Source: Linnemannia schmuckeri | Lineage: Eukaryota; Mortierellomycota; Mortierellomycetes; Mortierellales; Mortierellaceae | Assembly: GCA_029449235.1 (NCBI GenBank) | Contig: JANATG010000016.1 | Location: 620,001-684,000, forward strand | Reading direction: 5' to 3' | Length of the DNA stretch: 64,000 bases | Part shown: positions 11,589-24,046 of the stretch, piece after piece | Layout: each line of letters begins with the position of its first letter | Numbering within the stretch: the stretch's first letter is position 1 | Program-made: the position numbers and the translations under genes | Notes under the pieces: generated by a model | What the model saw: only the letters and a program-made list of their open reading frames with translations | Databases searched by the model: none | Told to the model about the DNA's origin: nothing

Positions 11589-11916
11589 AGATCAGCAATA
11601 TCAGCAGCAGCAGCAGTAGAACAGCAGCAGGGGCTGATATAATATCTTGTTTTTGCGAATTAAAAATCACATTGAGGATGGATGAACGTCTGTGATGGGC
11701 GGTGATGAAAAGCTGCATCACTGCGAGTGAAAGATAAATAAAGCGGTAGCGATAGAAATTAAACTAGCTGCCTCCTTTTTTTCGCTGTAAATGCTATTTT
11801 ATTATTCACAGTCGGTGTCAACATTTCGCTAGGATGTACATGATACTATTTTTTGTTGAAACCCCACTCTTACAGCTCTGTCTTTCCTTCTCACAAAATA
11901 CTCTTCAACACCACGT
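11589..11916. other. 3' region between copy D and the stomatin-like gene
   Basis: AT-rich spacer between convergent transcription units. An AATAAA at 11737 suits the end of copy D. No gene seen. Confidence 0.5.
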
Positions 11917-13886
11917 TTAGTACTTCAGAGTCTGAATGCCACTGGAACCTGCGATCTGGACAGAAGGCATGTTGAAACTGGCGCCACTACCAGAGTCACC
12001 ACCTCCAGACGACGAGACAGGTACAGTAGCGGAGGGATGGAAATGCGTTCTGGCATCGTCAGTGGTTGGCATGAAAATTGTCTTTTGACCGCTGTGACGC
12101 GCCATCGATGCCATTGACTCCAAGTAACGGATCTGCATTGCCGCCGGGGTGTTCAAAACTAGTATGTGAGAAAAGGTAAAAAAGAGTGAATATAGGCATC
12201 GCAGAGGAAATTGTTAGCACGGGCAATTGACACAAACTTGTTTTCTTAGCATTTATCTGCGTAGTCGTGTGTAAACGAAAAAAAAAAAAAAAGACTTACA
12301 TTCAGCAGCCTGTCTCATCAACTTGGCACTGTCGACCTCCGACTGGGCCTGGATGACCTTGGATTCGGCAATACGCTTAGCCTGGGCAGCAGACGACAGG
12401 GCCTCTTGCAGACTCTTTGAGAACTGAATGTCCTTGATCAAGATGCTCTCGACAGCGACACCCCAGGCGTGAGCAGGGACATCGATAATCTCTTGAATCT
12501 CGTGACCGAGCTGTTCTCGGTTCTCAATGATCTCCTGCAGCATCTTGGCTCCGAGGACTTGACGGAGGGTGGTCTTTGTGCGCTCGACCAGGGCCTGTTG
12601 GACGTTTGAGATTCCATAAGTTGACTGGAAAGGATCGATGATGTGCCAGTACACGACTGAGTCGATATGCACATTGACATTATCCTTTGCTATTACAGAT
12701 ATCCAGAGAAACAAGGGGAGGGTTAGGGGTTTATATTTGAGAGAGTCATCGCTTGATGCGGAAAAGAGGGTGATGAGGTGGGCATTAACTTACTCATGAT
12801 GACTTGGTCAAGGATGTGAGAGACTTGGATACGCATGTCAACCTTGTACACCGACTCGGTATAGGGGTTGAGGCGGATCAGACCAGGGTCGACAGTCTTG
12901 TAGTATCGTCCAAAGCGGGTCACCAATCCAATTGTACCCTGGTCAATCGTCTTGTATCTATTGTGAGATATGAGTTGAAAGATGGAAGTCGTTAGGCTGG
13001 GAGTTGACTGGCAGAAACACAGAAACAGATGCAAAGAAAGGCGTCCATTGATAACTCACGGGTTAGGGCAGCTGTGTTAATGATAACAGGCGCAAAAGAG
13101 AGCAAGAGAAAAAAAGGTGAAGAGTCGTTAGCAAGTTGTGATCGCGTTAGCTCTTGTTTTTTTTTCCAACCCGAGAGTTGAAGGCATGGAAGAAAAAGCT
13201 TGTAAGGGGATGGGGATATACCAGACGCAGCATGGGATCTACATATGTGTAAGAAACAAAGACAAAGCAACAGTTAGGGGCGAAGTAAAACGCACTAGAA
13301 GCATACATGAGCCATCCGCACTTATTCGTCAGGCTCTACCACGCGTGTGTGGAGTAGGCGACAGCTTAAAAATTAAAGTTGCTATGACTGCTTTTCTTAT
13401 TCATAGCGCCCAAAAACGAGCTGTCGGTCGACTTTCAGGTCTCTCAAACAGGCACGAACTAGGACGTGGGGGAGTACAGAGAAAGGAGAACTTACCATGC
13501 CAAAGGCTCCGATAATGCTACCAAACGTGTTCACCATAGTACCATAGAAACCATGCACTCGCTGAGCTGGATACTCTATTATGCATTGGCATCCAAGATA
13601 CAGAGGACGGAGGAAAAACATAATTTAGCCTTTGTGTGCTGAAAACGTGAGATTATTTTCTGCGGACAAAGACATAGCAAGGAGGAGAGAGAAACAGAGA
13701 GGGAGGGAGGGTCGCCCTTGTTGTTGATGGAGGTGTACCTTGTGCGTAAGTCTGGACGGTGACATTGCCTGCTGAATTCATATCGTTGTTTCTTTTGGGC
13801 TGGTTGGTCACGACAGAGGGGGTCGTTGGCAGAATCTGTTGAATCTCACTTTGGTCCTGCTGTCCATTGTGGTGGTGATGAGACAT
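11917..13886 (-). CDS. Stomatin-like SPFH/band 7 membrane protein
   Basis: Seven exons join in phase: 13739-13886, 13496-13575, 13222-13238, 13060-13071, 12794-12957, 12300-12689 and 11917-12158, giving 350 aa. The product has a short polar N-terminus, a hydrophobic hairpin-type segment, a Cys-rich stretch (IPCCVCCPNPYKTIDQG) split over two tiny exons, then the band 7 domain with GLVTRFGRYYKTVDPGL, MTKDNVNVHIDSVVYWHI and TLRQVLGAKMLQEI, and the conserved tail NTPAAMQIRYLESM. These are hallmark stomatin sequences. Family members scaffold cholesterol/sterol-rich membrane microdomains and modulate channels; the exact membrane is not shown here. Exons of 17 and 12 nt are notable. The HHHH stretch near the start is native sequence. 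Confidence 0.92.
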
Positions 13887-14551
13887 GGTTGTTGTTATGA
13901 GGTTGTGAGTGTACGAGGGAGAAGAGGAAGTGATAGGGAGAGAAGTACAGAAGTGATGGTGTTTTTGTGGAGGGAGAAGGGAAGAGGGAGGGGGCAAGTG
14001 TTATTAGTGAAGGTTGTGAGAAGAGAAACGTAAGAATTGGTGACAAAAGAGTACAAGAAAGAGACTTTACCCACTGTTTTATCCTTTTTTTTTTTATGTT
14101 GCTCTTTTCAAGTCACCGACAAACCTTGTCTATCAATTGTCGACTTGTCTCCTTCCACTGCGCGCATGGTCCCCCTTCCCATTTCCAACAAATGGGTCGT
14201 ATCCTCCAGAGCTCGAACAACACTCTAACAAATAAAAATCCCGCATGAAATCCATGGACTTGTCGACTTTCTACTCTCGCGCTCTCTCATACTCAGCTTT
14301 TATGCCTATCCAATCCAAAAGTGTACGGGATCCAACCATATTTTGTCCGCCATCCCATGTGTTACACCCGTACCTCTCAAGTCTAGACTCCCGCACGCGC
14401 TCCCCTGTCGATCCTTACAAATTACAAACTGGTTGTCGGCTCTTTTTCTTCTTTTGCTTTAATGTGCGTTGTACAGGAGTAAAGAATTATTTCTAAGTAG
14501 CAAGAAATACACCAAGGGCGCCACAACCAAAAGCGAGAAAACAAGACGATC
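13887..14551. other. Spacer upstream of the stomatin-like gene
   Basis: The minus strand just upstream of the stomatin start (13887-14000) is CT-rich and looks like its leader. The rest, 14050-14551, lies downstream of the ankyrin gene and shows no coding signal. Confidence 0.45.
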
Positions 14552-17227
14552 CTATGTGCCCTTGTTCTCGTTCAACTTGATGGCCTGAAGGACCTGCTGC
14601 ACCTGCTCCAACAGATCTGGCAGTGCTTCATCAACATCCTGCTCACTCCTCGGGTCCAACTCACTGTCGGCCAAGTTGCCATCTCCAATTTCAGAGACAC
14701 CTCCAAGCGCAGAAGTTGCACCCAACGACATGCCTCCGTTGCCTGAGCCATCCTGGATAAGCTGCTGTTGCTGCTGCTGCTGTAACTGCCGTTGCTCCTG
14801 TTGTTTCCGAGTCGCCTCCAAAAGCGACAGCCCATTCATGAGGCTCTCTAGTGCCACCTCTGTCTCATCGGCATCCATCCTCCGGTTCAACCGCCGTCCC
14901 AACTTCTTTGGCTTGGCCGAGTACGACGGCAGCTCGTCATCCTCATCCATATCTGCCTCCTGACGAAACAATGGCAACTTTTTCCGCAATGGCCGTCTAC
15001 CTCCTTCTCCAGTATCCATGTCGTCATCGTCATCATCATCGTCGTCGTCCTCATCGTCATCCTCCATATCTCCGTAATGGGCTTCTGAGTGTGGGTCTGA
15101 CTGCCAGAGTCCACTGCTGCTACCACTGCTTCCGTCCTGTGAAGGGTGTTGCCTCATGTATTTGTCCGCACGATCCCAAGACCGTTCCTTCTGGCGCTCC
15201 TTTTGCCGCTCGCCATGCTGCAACCGTTGTTGCCGGACAACATAGGGTCGAAGGAGATTGACGATGCCTTTGATCTGGTATAATAGTGCTGGGGACTGGG
15301 CGGGGGGCGTATAAAAGGATGACCTTGTAGCGATTTGGTTATTACTGTGGCTGGTGTGAAGATCCATGGATTCTGAAGGGTATCTCGCCGTATCCTGTGC
15401 ACGCGACAACAAGTAACTGAGCCGGGATTCGGCAAGATCCAGCGGTGTCTTGTGAGTCATCGGCGATGCCAACGTCATATCCGCTCCTATATATATAGGT
15501 GTCAGGTGTGTTAATACAGCCTAAACTTCATCCAATATGCCATAGTAATATTCAAAGTTGGTCCATGTCCCTACCAGCTTTGAGTAGTGCTGCAACAACA
15601 TCAATCCTGTTTGAAATGATAGCTATTAATTAGAAATTGCAGAAACAAGCCTCGTGATTAGTACTTGCTCGAACGAAAGTACAGACAAGGGTCAAAAAAG
15701 AAACATACCAAGGTGGAGGGGCATGTTGCCGGCAATATCACGACCACAGTCAGGACGGACTCCGCGCTCTAGTAGAAATTCGACCAGTTCCAAGTCTCCA
15801 GACGCAGCCGCAAAGTGCAAAGGGGATCGCTTCTTGTCGTCGACACAGTAGGGCGAAGGGGCCGGGTAAGAATCGAGAAGTTCGCGGACGGCATGAACAG
15901 CTGAATTTGACGACGACGATTTCGAGGCATTGATAGACGATTTCGAAGACCAGATGGGTGCGGACGAAAATGTAGAAGAGGAAGAAGAAGAAGAGAAAAC
16001 GGGTGAAAAGTGAGGTTGGTATGATGTTGAAATAGACGATGACGATGAGGTGGATGAGGATATGAAGAGAGAGTCCTGAGCACCAATGTTGGAGGAAGAG
16101 GCAGAAGAGTGGATGGTCGGGATCGTGGTGGATGCCAAGGCTGCATAGGACTCGGACGACGGCTGCCATGGCCTTGAGGGCAAAACAACGTTCCTGAGGG
16201 CCCTGGGATAGTGTAATGCGACCGCTCCCGATTGTGCCGTTAGTGAGTGAGGGAGATGAGCGATCCCGGGGTAGGCACCCTTGGCATCCAGAGCTATAAC
16301 AGCAGGTCGCTGGATCCGAATGTCGCCTGCCTCAGGTTGTGTTGAGCTACTCGAGTGCGATCCTGTGGAGAGGCTGAAGAATCGAGCCGTTGTCCGCGTC
16401 TCGAACTCGCTCATGACATCGTCCGCCTGTTGTTCTGCAGCCTTGGTTCTGGTACCCGTTGCATTCTTGGAAGATGAATGGCTGACGCCATTATCCATAT
16501 GCATGTCTCCCTCTTCTGCCTCATCCAGAGAAATGTCGGGTGTTGGTCCATGTTCCGTAATAATGGCACCGCGTGCGTGCCTGGCCTTCCTGAGTTCTCT
16601 CACAAAGGTTATACCAGTGCTCATACCCGTTCCAGAGGTTCCTGATCCGCCTCGTGACGAAGCTGCGGCCAGTAACCGGGACTCTTTCATGGCAATTTCG
16701 AGGGCCTTTTGAATCGGAAAGACAGACATGGACGGCCGGTGGTGGTTTCCAGAAGATTTTGAGGAGGAGAAACCGGACGAGGAAGGGTTCTTGGCCCCAT
16801 ACAAGTTGACGCCACTGCGGACATGACCGTTGAAGGATCCGTGCGTCGTCAGAGGACTGTCGTAACTACTTCCGAGGCTCCGACCGTAGCCCATCCCACG
16901 TCCGTTGCTAATACCGAGGAGTCCGCCGGGTGGACGGGGTGGTCTGGGTGGCGGGGTTGTGTTGTCGAGGGTGATGGACGGCAGGTTCTCCAGATAGGAC
17001 GACACAGATGAGGCGGTGGCCCCTGCAGCACCAGCAGATGACGTTTGAGTATTGTAAGATGTTGATGATGTTCCTGTTGGTGTGACGGAGGGGTGATGGT
17101 GACGATTGAGACGGTGTTGGCCATGTCGTTGTGAATACGAGCGAATGCGGGAACCTCCGATAGTCTGATGGAGGAAAGAGTCCTCATAGTCTTCGGAGTC
17201 CTTTGGGCCTTTTGTTGATCCTCTCAT
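14552..17227 (-). CDS. Ankyrin-repeat protein with long disordered flanks
   Basis: Three exons, 15709-17227, 15575-15622 and 14552-15486, join in phase to 833 aa. The first 440 residues are Ser/Gly/Pro-rich and disordered. Ankyrin repeats follow at about 443-545, with SPLHFAAASGDLELVEFLL, GNMPLHLA and NRIDVVAALLKAGADMTLA; the 48-nt second exon falls inside the second repeat. The C-terminal half has a poly-Asp tract (about residues 665-680), a poly-Gln tract and a leucine-rich end. Ankyrin repeats mediate protein binding; no enzymatic domain is visible. I cannot assign a specific role. Start chosen at ATG 17227, because the upstream frame is only CT-rich leader translation. Confidence 0.8.
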
Positions 17228-18093
17228 GATGATTGTAACAGGGTGATGTGAAAGAAAGAGTGGAGTGTGTCGTGTGTTCCTCGTGTGAGTAAGAAAAAAA
17301 GTTTCCTGTGCTGCTTTGCTGCTTTTGTGCTCTGTTGCGTTCACCCTTTGTGGTCAACAAGGTGTCTTGTCCTGATGTGTTTGCGAGTTGAAGGTTGGTT
17401 GCTGTCTGTGTCGGAGATGTTGAGGACGGAGATGAAGAAAAAGGATGAAGAATGGTGATAAATAAAGTACGAGAAAAAAAAAAAAAAAAAAAAAAAAAGG
17501 TGCAAAGAGGAAAAGGGGAAGTCTGCTTGTATCCCAAGAACATGCTCTCACAGACACATTCTCTCCTCACACTTCTCGCGATGGGTTTGGCTGGCGGGAA
17601 ACATCTCCCTGTTCAAGTGCATGAGATAACTTATCAAAAAGTAAGGGTGAGAGCAGTGCAAGCCACCCACCCTGGCAAATCTTTCTTTTCTCGTCCTGAT
17701 TAAGGGTGCACAGATTTGGTGGCAAACCATGCGCTTCAAATCACACAAGCTCGACCATGGAGGTATAAAAACACGACTCGCCCAGAAAATGATGAAGATA
17801 CCAAGGTAAAACACACCATTATCGCCTGCCATTATTCTTGAGAAGAAAATAGGTACGTCTCTTCGGGAAAAATGCGTCCTAGAAATATCTTCGTCGTGCT
17901 GAAAAATAACATAGGCATCGGAGAGAAAAATATGCGATGCATATTGGCCATATCAGCCACAAAAAAATTGCGATTGAATACGTACCAAGTATTTATTCCA
18001 ATCATGTATGATACAGTGGCCAATGTGCGGATACCGTCGCCATGGTGGCTTCAGACTGTGCCCTCGTAGAATGGAAAAAAGTTAAAGCCTCAA
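17228..18093. other. Intergenic region with poly(A) tract
   Basis: CT-rich (minus strand) leader of the ankyrin gene next to a 25-nt A run at about 17474-17498. The remainder shows no gene. Confidence 0.45.
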
Positions 18094-18530
18094 ATGCCCG
18101 TACGGGAGCTACTCAAGATCTGCCTCTACCGGCTTGGCGCGCCTGCGATGATGTTTAATTATGCGAGGGCGCAGAATGGCGTTTTTAAGGGACATGCTGC
18201 GCATTGCTTCTGGAGATGCATTGAGGCCATCTGCTCCCTCACTACTCATTCGTCTTATGGCCAGATATTACCAGGTGGCGGGAGATCAAGACTTGGTACA
18301 GGGAGACTTTTGGATTGCCACAACGTATTGGTGCTGTTGACGGGATTCATTTCCCCTACGACTACGGCCCATTATCCCTTCCTATTACAATATTACCATA
18401 CAAGACGAGCGATGCCACAACTCACGACTGCAGGACCTTTAGACCTTCACACATAAGGTCGTACCAGGATCGAAAATGCGTTTGGACTGCTCAGAGACAA
18501 GTGAAGGTCACTCGAATGTATGGCGGTTGA
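18094..18530 (+). mobile_element. Relic of a PIF/Harbinger-like (DDE_Tnp_4 type) transposase
   Basis: Two plus-strand frames together resemble the middle of a PIF/Harbinger transposase. One frame reads LYRLGAPAMMFNYARAQNGV, and another, offset, reads GLPQRIGAVDGIHFPYD. GAVDGIHF matches the family's first catalytic Asp region (GAxDG). The frames are not contiguous, and the rest of the catalytic domain is missing or scrambled, so this is a dead fragment. It lies about 320 nt from a convergent intact gene (18847-20244) that may be its former DNA-binding partner. Confidence 0.6.
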
Positions 18531-18846
18531 TGTCAAGAAGAAGGGCGATGAATTAGCAGTCTGCAGCTAAAATATGGCATGCGTCGTACCACACGACTTC
18601 ATTCTGATGCACTCCAGCTACAGTTTGGAAGAAGGGCCAAGAAACAAGTTTCAACGGACCTGATATCGGCGATCGTCCTTGGAAAATCCTGCAGACCACA
18701 ATGAGGCGGAGGATAGACAACCAGGCAAAGCAAAGCTGGATTAAATAGTTGACCTGATGGTGAGGTACCATCCATACTAAATAATAAAATATTCAAAATG
18801 CCCACATTTCGCGTATCGTATTTTACAATAACACATACTGGTTGTA
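18531..18846. other. Spacer between transposase relic and convergent gene
   Basis: No open frame of note. It may contain more decayed transposon sequence. I could not identify terminal inverted repeats by eye. Confidence 0.4.
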
Positions 18847-20244
18847 TTAAAGATAATACGAGCTAGGTTTAGATTGCCTAAGAACCTCGTATCGTACCTT
18901 CAGCTCGCAATGCTCATCCCTCAGCTTTTCGTATTTTTCTTGCCACTTCTCACACTTGTCCTCCAGCTCGCGAATTCTAGTCTGGAAATACAAGGATATG
19001 TCTTGAGTGCCCAAAGTGCTTGACGCAGTATCTATCAACCTATTGACGCTAGCAGCTACATCTGGTTTCGATGCCTTTGACGAACGACCTCCCGATGCGA
19101 TTCCCTCTGCGCCATCGGACGTCCCATAGTCTTCCACAAGTTCGGCATCATCCCATATATCTATTTGTAGCTCATCATTAAAGGCTTTGTAAATTTAAAC
19201 TTGCTAGCAATATTGCAGCAGACTTGATGCTTGAACGATAAGATGCTGATTGCAATAGATACCTTGAGATTCATCACTCTCTGGGGCACGATCTACAACG
19301 CTCTCCAGCGTAGGTATCTCTTTAAACCTTCTGTCGTGTTTCATTACCTCCCATAGTTGATGAAATCCTGGAAATAATGCCTCCCTCTGCTCGTAAAGGG
19401 CGATTCCGTCCCTGGTGCCAGATCCTGTCGATGTGATCTTTTGAAGAACCTCCCGCACCTTCTTTGTCATGTACTCCGCGCGCTTCCTCGCCAAACTGCC
19501 GCTGAAATCCATCTCGGACAAGTAAGGCAGCTTCTCCCTCACAAAAGCAGCTGCCTCATTGTATACGCCGCTCACTCCGCCGCTCATCTTCGCAAGTTGT
19601 ACATCGCGTGTGCGAGCGTAGTTGTTGTCGGCCGTTAACCAATCCTTAAGGGCTCGATTCTTTGCATCCCTCCATAATCCTGCGGTGTACTTCTGCTCCT
19701 GAGGTGCAAACCTAGCCCTAGGATCTTTTGGCGTCGAACGTGAAGGCGCTGGCTGTAAAGGAAGAGAAGCTGAGGCTTTGGGCGACATATCAGATTGCAA
19801 GGGGTCGTAGACTGAGGTATGAGATGTATGTGAAGGATTGAAGGATGTTGACTGGTCCCGCTGAACCAAGGGGATGGGATGTTGCCGGAAATATGGATCA
19901 GACGACTGTGACATCCGTTGCTGGACCGACCGGGTTGGAGGGGGTAGCTTGAATTTAGACATCATCGTCTGTTGCGGTATAGGGGGCGCGGCATTTGTTA
20001 CTGCGGGTATTGAGCGGTGTATCTCCACCGCCGCCGAAATAGGGTGTGAAGCGGACGGAGATGAATTGACAGTGCGGTGCCGTTTACGAACGAGCGGTTT
20101 CTCCTCGTCGTCATCGTCGTTGGCAGTGTTTAAATGCCTTTCTGGAATGCGCTGCTTTTGAGGTTGAGACTGGCGATGTTGATTGTGCTCAGATGGACGT
20201 ATAGCAGCTCCACTCCGCAGAGCCATGAAAGGTCTCTTGGACAT
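18847..20244 (-). CDS. Possible Myb/SANT-like transposon-associated protein
   Basis: Exons 19263-20244 and 18847-19184 join in phase (CAAG|GTATCT and ACAAAG acceptor) to 439 aa. Residues 1-180 are disordered and basic/acidic, including DDDDEE and an RKRHR patch. A helical domain at about 190-320 contains AGLWRDAKNRALKDWL, EAAAFVREKLP and FPGFHQLWEVMKHDRRFKE, and a coiled coil (RIRELEDKCEKWQEKYEKL) ends the protein. The domain layout resembles Myb/SANT-like proteins encoded beside Harbinger transposases, an inference strengthened by the transposase relic next door. It could equally be a domesticated or unrelated DNA-binding protein. The frame is intact, unlike its neighbour. Confidence 0.6.
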
Positions 20245-21235
20245 TACGAAAATTAGTGAATGGATGAACGGATAAATGGAGTGAGCGAAAAGGTAACAAA
20301 GAAAGGATGAAGCAATTAAAGAGGATGAAAACCACTGTATTGCATCTTCCGGTAGTATTTTTCCTTGCTTTAGTAATAATGACGAATGCCAAAATGGTCA
20401 TGAAAAATGATGGCCGTTTGGCACAAACTTGGTCCAATCCCATTCGTTTCGCAATAGAAAGTGACAAAAATTCTTCGCACTTTTTTCTTCCCTTTTAACT
20501 CAATCGTACGGCTAACGGGCCAATAACATTTGTTTCGCGTTTTGCCCAAATAGACGAGGTATCAATGTTGCAAGTCATATGATTGAAACAATTGATCGTG
20601 CTTTTATTAACTTCCGATTATTTAGACGCGGCTCTAAGCGTACAATACAGTGGATGATTTCTATTCGCCACCGATATCACCAGGTTCGACGCGTGTATTT
20701 AAAAGAAACCGCGCTGAAATAATATATCAGCTTCACGTCAACAGAGCGTGATCGATAGGGGTAAGGATCGGCGACGTTGATTGTGATACATTACAAGGTA
20801 CTACACTGTCGAGCAGGTAAAACAAAGATCAAACAGAATAGGCAAGAACGTGTTATTTATTTTCTCCAGATCCTCAAGGTGCAGGTATGACGAGTTGGTC
20901 GACTTCTGTCGCTCCCTTATCGAACCATTCAGAATCCGCATCGTCCTCAGAGTGTTCTTGATCCGCTCACCCCTCCTTTGCCATATCTTCTCTGATATCT
21001 GAGTCTATCTAGACACCAAGATCCGGGTTGTCGCCGTACGCAACCTTCGGTCCTAATACAACGAATTACCCCCTCCTCCCTCCGCAGGCACAATCTCGTT
21101 CGAGGGCGCATCCGGATCCTAGTGCGCAGAGTCCTTGTTAGAGGACGGTGGGCTGCAGGACAGTCTCACCAAACGCCGTCAGTTTCATTAGAAAAGAGCA
21201 ACGGCAGCAACATGGTCAAAACGTAGAACGGGCTT
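20245..21235. other. Intergenic region, likely decayed transposon DNA
   Basis: No intact frame. The right half directly precedes the hAT C-terminal remnant and may be the rest of the same element, too degraded to read. Near 20570-20760 it is AT-rich. Confidence 0.4.
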
Positions 21236-21470
21236 GAAAGTTATCTCGAGGCTGACGATCCCGATGAGCTCGATCCCCTTCAGTGGAAGCAGATGAAATC
21301 TAAGGCTTATCCGACTATGGCCCTCCTTGCTCGCAAGTATCTGTGTATTCCGGCGACATCCGTCGCGCCGGAGCGAGTGTTCGGTTTTCACCACCGACGT
21401 AGTCACGGACCATCGAACCTGCCTTGACGACATCATTGATGGCGCTGTCTTTTCACACTACGCCATGTAG
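21236..21470 (+). mobile_element. Relic of hAT transposase C-terminal dimerisation domain
   Basis: A plus-strand frame starting after a TAG at 21224-21226 reads PLQWKQMKSKAYPTMALLA then RKYLCIPATSVAPERVF, the signature of the hAT dimerisation domain (W, then P-LA-LAR-YL-IPATS---ER-FS). One base later the frame shifts and continues as FTTDVVTDHRTCLDDIIDGA, ending in TAG at 21468-21470. A single-base shift at about 21385 therefore breaks an otherwise well-preserved domain. The N-terminal transposase is not recognisable upstream. Confidence 0.85.
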
Positions 21471-22362
21471 TGCCTCAAAAAGACACGCACTCATCGTATG
21501 TCTTGAGAAAACAACATTACTCTTCAAATAGCTGACCACCACACCTGAAAAAAATACATAAAATAATCCAATAGCCCTTCCCTTGCACACACTACACATG
21601 CAGCATAGCCGCCACAACACTCCACAGATAGCATACCAAGATAGGGACCAAGAGCAAATAGCAATCATATAGCAACAATAATCAGCGCAACATTTTGGTT
21701 GTGTTTTTGAGTGATAGGAAAAAAGAAAGAAAAATGGGGACAGCTGAGATAAAGCCGAAAAAAGAAGATTATATGCGAGTTTTAAGGGTCGAAGGAAGGA
21801 TGATAGGAGGATGATTGAGTAGTTGAGAATGAAGACAGCAAGAACCTTCAGGGGTAGCGGAGGACTATCCAGGATATACAACCTCCCGCATATATGACCT
21901 GGTAAATATATCAAGCCAAGAAAAGGAATTTGACACGACTCAAGTACAGAAAGATATGATCTAAAGAGAATAAAAAGATCACTTGCCATATGAAAGTTAC
22001 AGAAAGGAGAAAAGACAAAAAAGAGGATGATGATGATCGGCCATCTGTCTTTGCCTTTTTTTTTCCCGACGCCAACGGAAATAACACAGGACTTATTGAG
22101 CATTTTTTCTATAATTCCTTGCAGTGTACATCTGAGCTTGGAATAATTGCTCTGTGGGTTGAATGACACACTCGTCCAGGTACGTAGCTCTCTCCCTTGG
22201 CTGACCATGATCAACAAGCATCACCAGTTCACATCTGATGGTTCCTAGCAATGAACCTTATTTTTTGTGGATTTTTACGCCTCACCGCGTGCTTTTCATC
22301 ATGTTGGGAGAGAGAAATTGCATGACAGAGACATAAACAGCGACCACAAGGATCGGCGATTG

Positions 22363-22400
<38 letters not shown>

Positions 22401-23100
22401 ATGTATGCTACCTTCTAATTTTAGACGACTTTCGTTAAGGGTTTCTTCGTATTCATTCCAGCCATTGTTTTTGGGAAGGAAAAAAGGCGCATCAAGTTGG
22501 TCAACCCCAGGTGAATTCCTTGCCTCAATATGTGTGTACAGTGAGGGTAATTACACTTGCAGGGCATCACTCTTGATCCGTCCTGGTGCAGATAGAGCAT
22601 GTATGCAATTATGTATTATTCAGGAAGACTGGGCATGGATGTGTGCTGAACCCAAGCGTAGACTATACAAAGGAGGCAACGAGAATACACGAAAATGAAA
22701 AAATAAAAATAGCAAAGAGGAATGGACCGTGCCTACAGTCAAGGGAGAGAAAATAGAGAGCAAACATTGTCAACAACAGGAAGCGGTGAAGTACACCGAG
22801 GTGACACTAATTGTCATGAGAGTGCTTGTTGACCGAATAATTGTGTGAGAGAGAGAGCAGAAAAGAAACAAGCGCAAAGGCAGAAGGCAAAAAGAGTTTT
22901 GGAGTTGAGTTGTCCGAGTGTGGCGTAACAAGACCCAGGAGAGAGACCAAGAGAAGAGACATTACAACACGATCGAAAAAAGAGTTTTGCCCAGCAAAGG
23001 TGCGCTAGTGCGGAACATTCAGACAGGATGACGCAGTGCGGACTTTTATTCATAAAAAAGCAAGCATAAAAAGAAAACGAAAGGCATGATGCTTGGATAA
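21471..23100. other. Intergenic region with 37-nt poly(A) tract
   Basis: No supported gene. It includes an A run at about 22363-22399, the longest homopolymer in the window. A 254-codon open frame on the minus strand (21453-22217) is hydrophobic and of low complexity and runs antisense into the hAT relic; I do not accept it as a gene. Confidence 0.5.
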
Positions 23101-23754
23101 AGAAAGACAAGGCAGTAAGAAAGTCAGCCGCCCTTTTGGACTTGTGTTCTCTCACATATCACCACAACCAGCCTCGTTTCTTTCTCTTTTCCTCTCTTCT
23201 CTTTCCCTTTTCTTCTCACACCTCTCCATATTATTATTCTCTCCACTCCTTCGTTCATTCCTCCTCTCTTTCATTCACGTACCCTCTTCTCCCTCTGATC
23301 ACTCTCTCTCACACTCCTCTCTCTTCCTCTCTCTCTCTTCATCAACAACAATCCCTCTCTCTGCACACACGTCCCTCACTTGATCCGCTTGATCGCACAC
23401 CCCTCCATTCATTTGCTCACTTTCTAAAGGCCTGTTTTTTTATTCACACACATATCCCTTCCTCCTCTGTTCTCGCTCGGTCCCCAACAAAGAGAGCCAA
23501 TTGCTCGATACAATCGTCGCCTTTTACCCGGGGGGAACTAGACCTTTCTCGGCCACAAGTAAGTTTCTTTTCTTTTTTTTCTGGATCCACCTCCTTGGTC
23601 CATGAACACACATTTACTTTTTGTTTGTTTGTTCTCCTTCTTTGTCCGCATTCACAACTTGCATTTTTTGGTTATACCTCTCCTTTTAGCCCCCAGCCCC
23701 TTGTGTTTCTTCCGATATATATGTATGTATGTTGTCAGTTTACACAGCAGCGGT

Positions 23755-23785
<31 letters not shown>

Positions 23786-24046
23786 GAAAAAAGAAGAGAT
23801 TGGACATAGGACTATGCTTGTCATGATTCCTGTCAAACTTAATAGACAGACAAACAAACAAAAGAGTGCACTCACCACTGTCTGTTCCCTTTGCCTTCGT
23901 ACCCATACCTCTCTATTTCCTCTTCCTAAAGGCTCCTTTATTCATATTTTTTCTTTCTTCTTGGTCTCGTTACTTTTTTTCCTTCATGCTAGCTCACGAC
24001 TCGTCGTTGTCTGCTGACACTACACCACCTATATCAACCACCCCTC
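23101..24046 (+). promoter_or_regulatory. CT-rich leader of the SKT5-like gene, probable 5'UTR intron
   Basis: Dense TC/CTCTT tracts at 23160-23480 are followed by a consensus donor (CAAGTAAGTTTC near 23559-23570) and a plausible acceptor in TTCATGCTAG near 23981-23990, just before the start codon. I infer a leader intron of roughly 430 nt, which contains a 26-nt A run (23755-23780). Confidence 0.4.

Noticed and set aside
21453..22217. 254-codon hydrophobic open frame on the minus strand, possible membrane protein
   Set aside because: It overlaps the hAT relic in antisense, is built from AT-rich low-complexity sequence including homopolymers, and has no family features or upstream leader.
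23136..23756. 206-codon Ser/Phe/Leu-rich plus-strand frame
   Set aside because: It is the translation of the CT-rich leader of the SKT5-like gene; tracts of TCT and TTC produce long open frames by composition.
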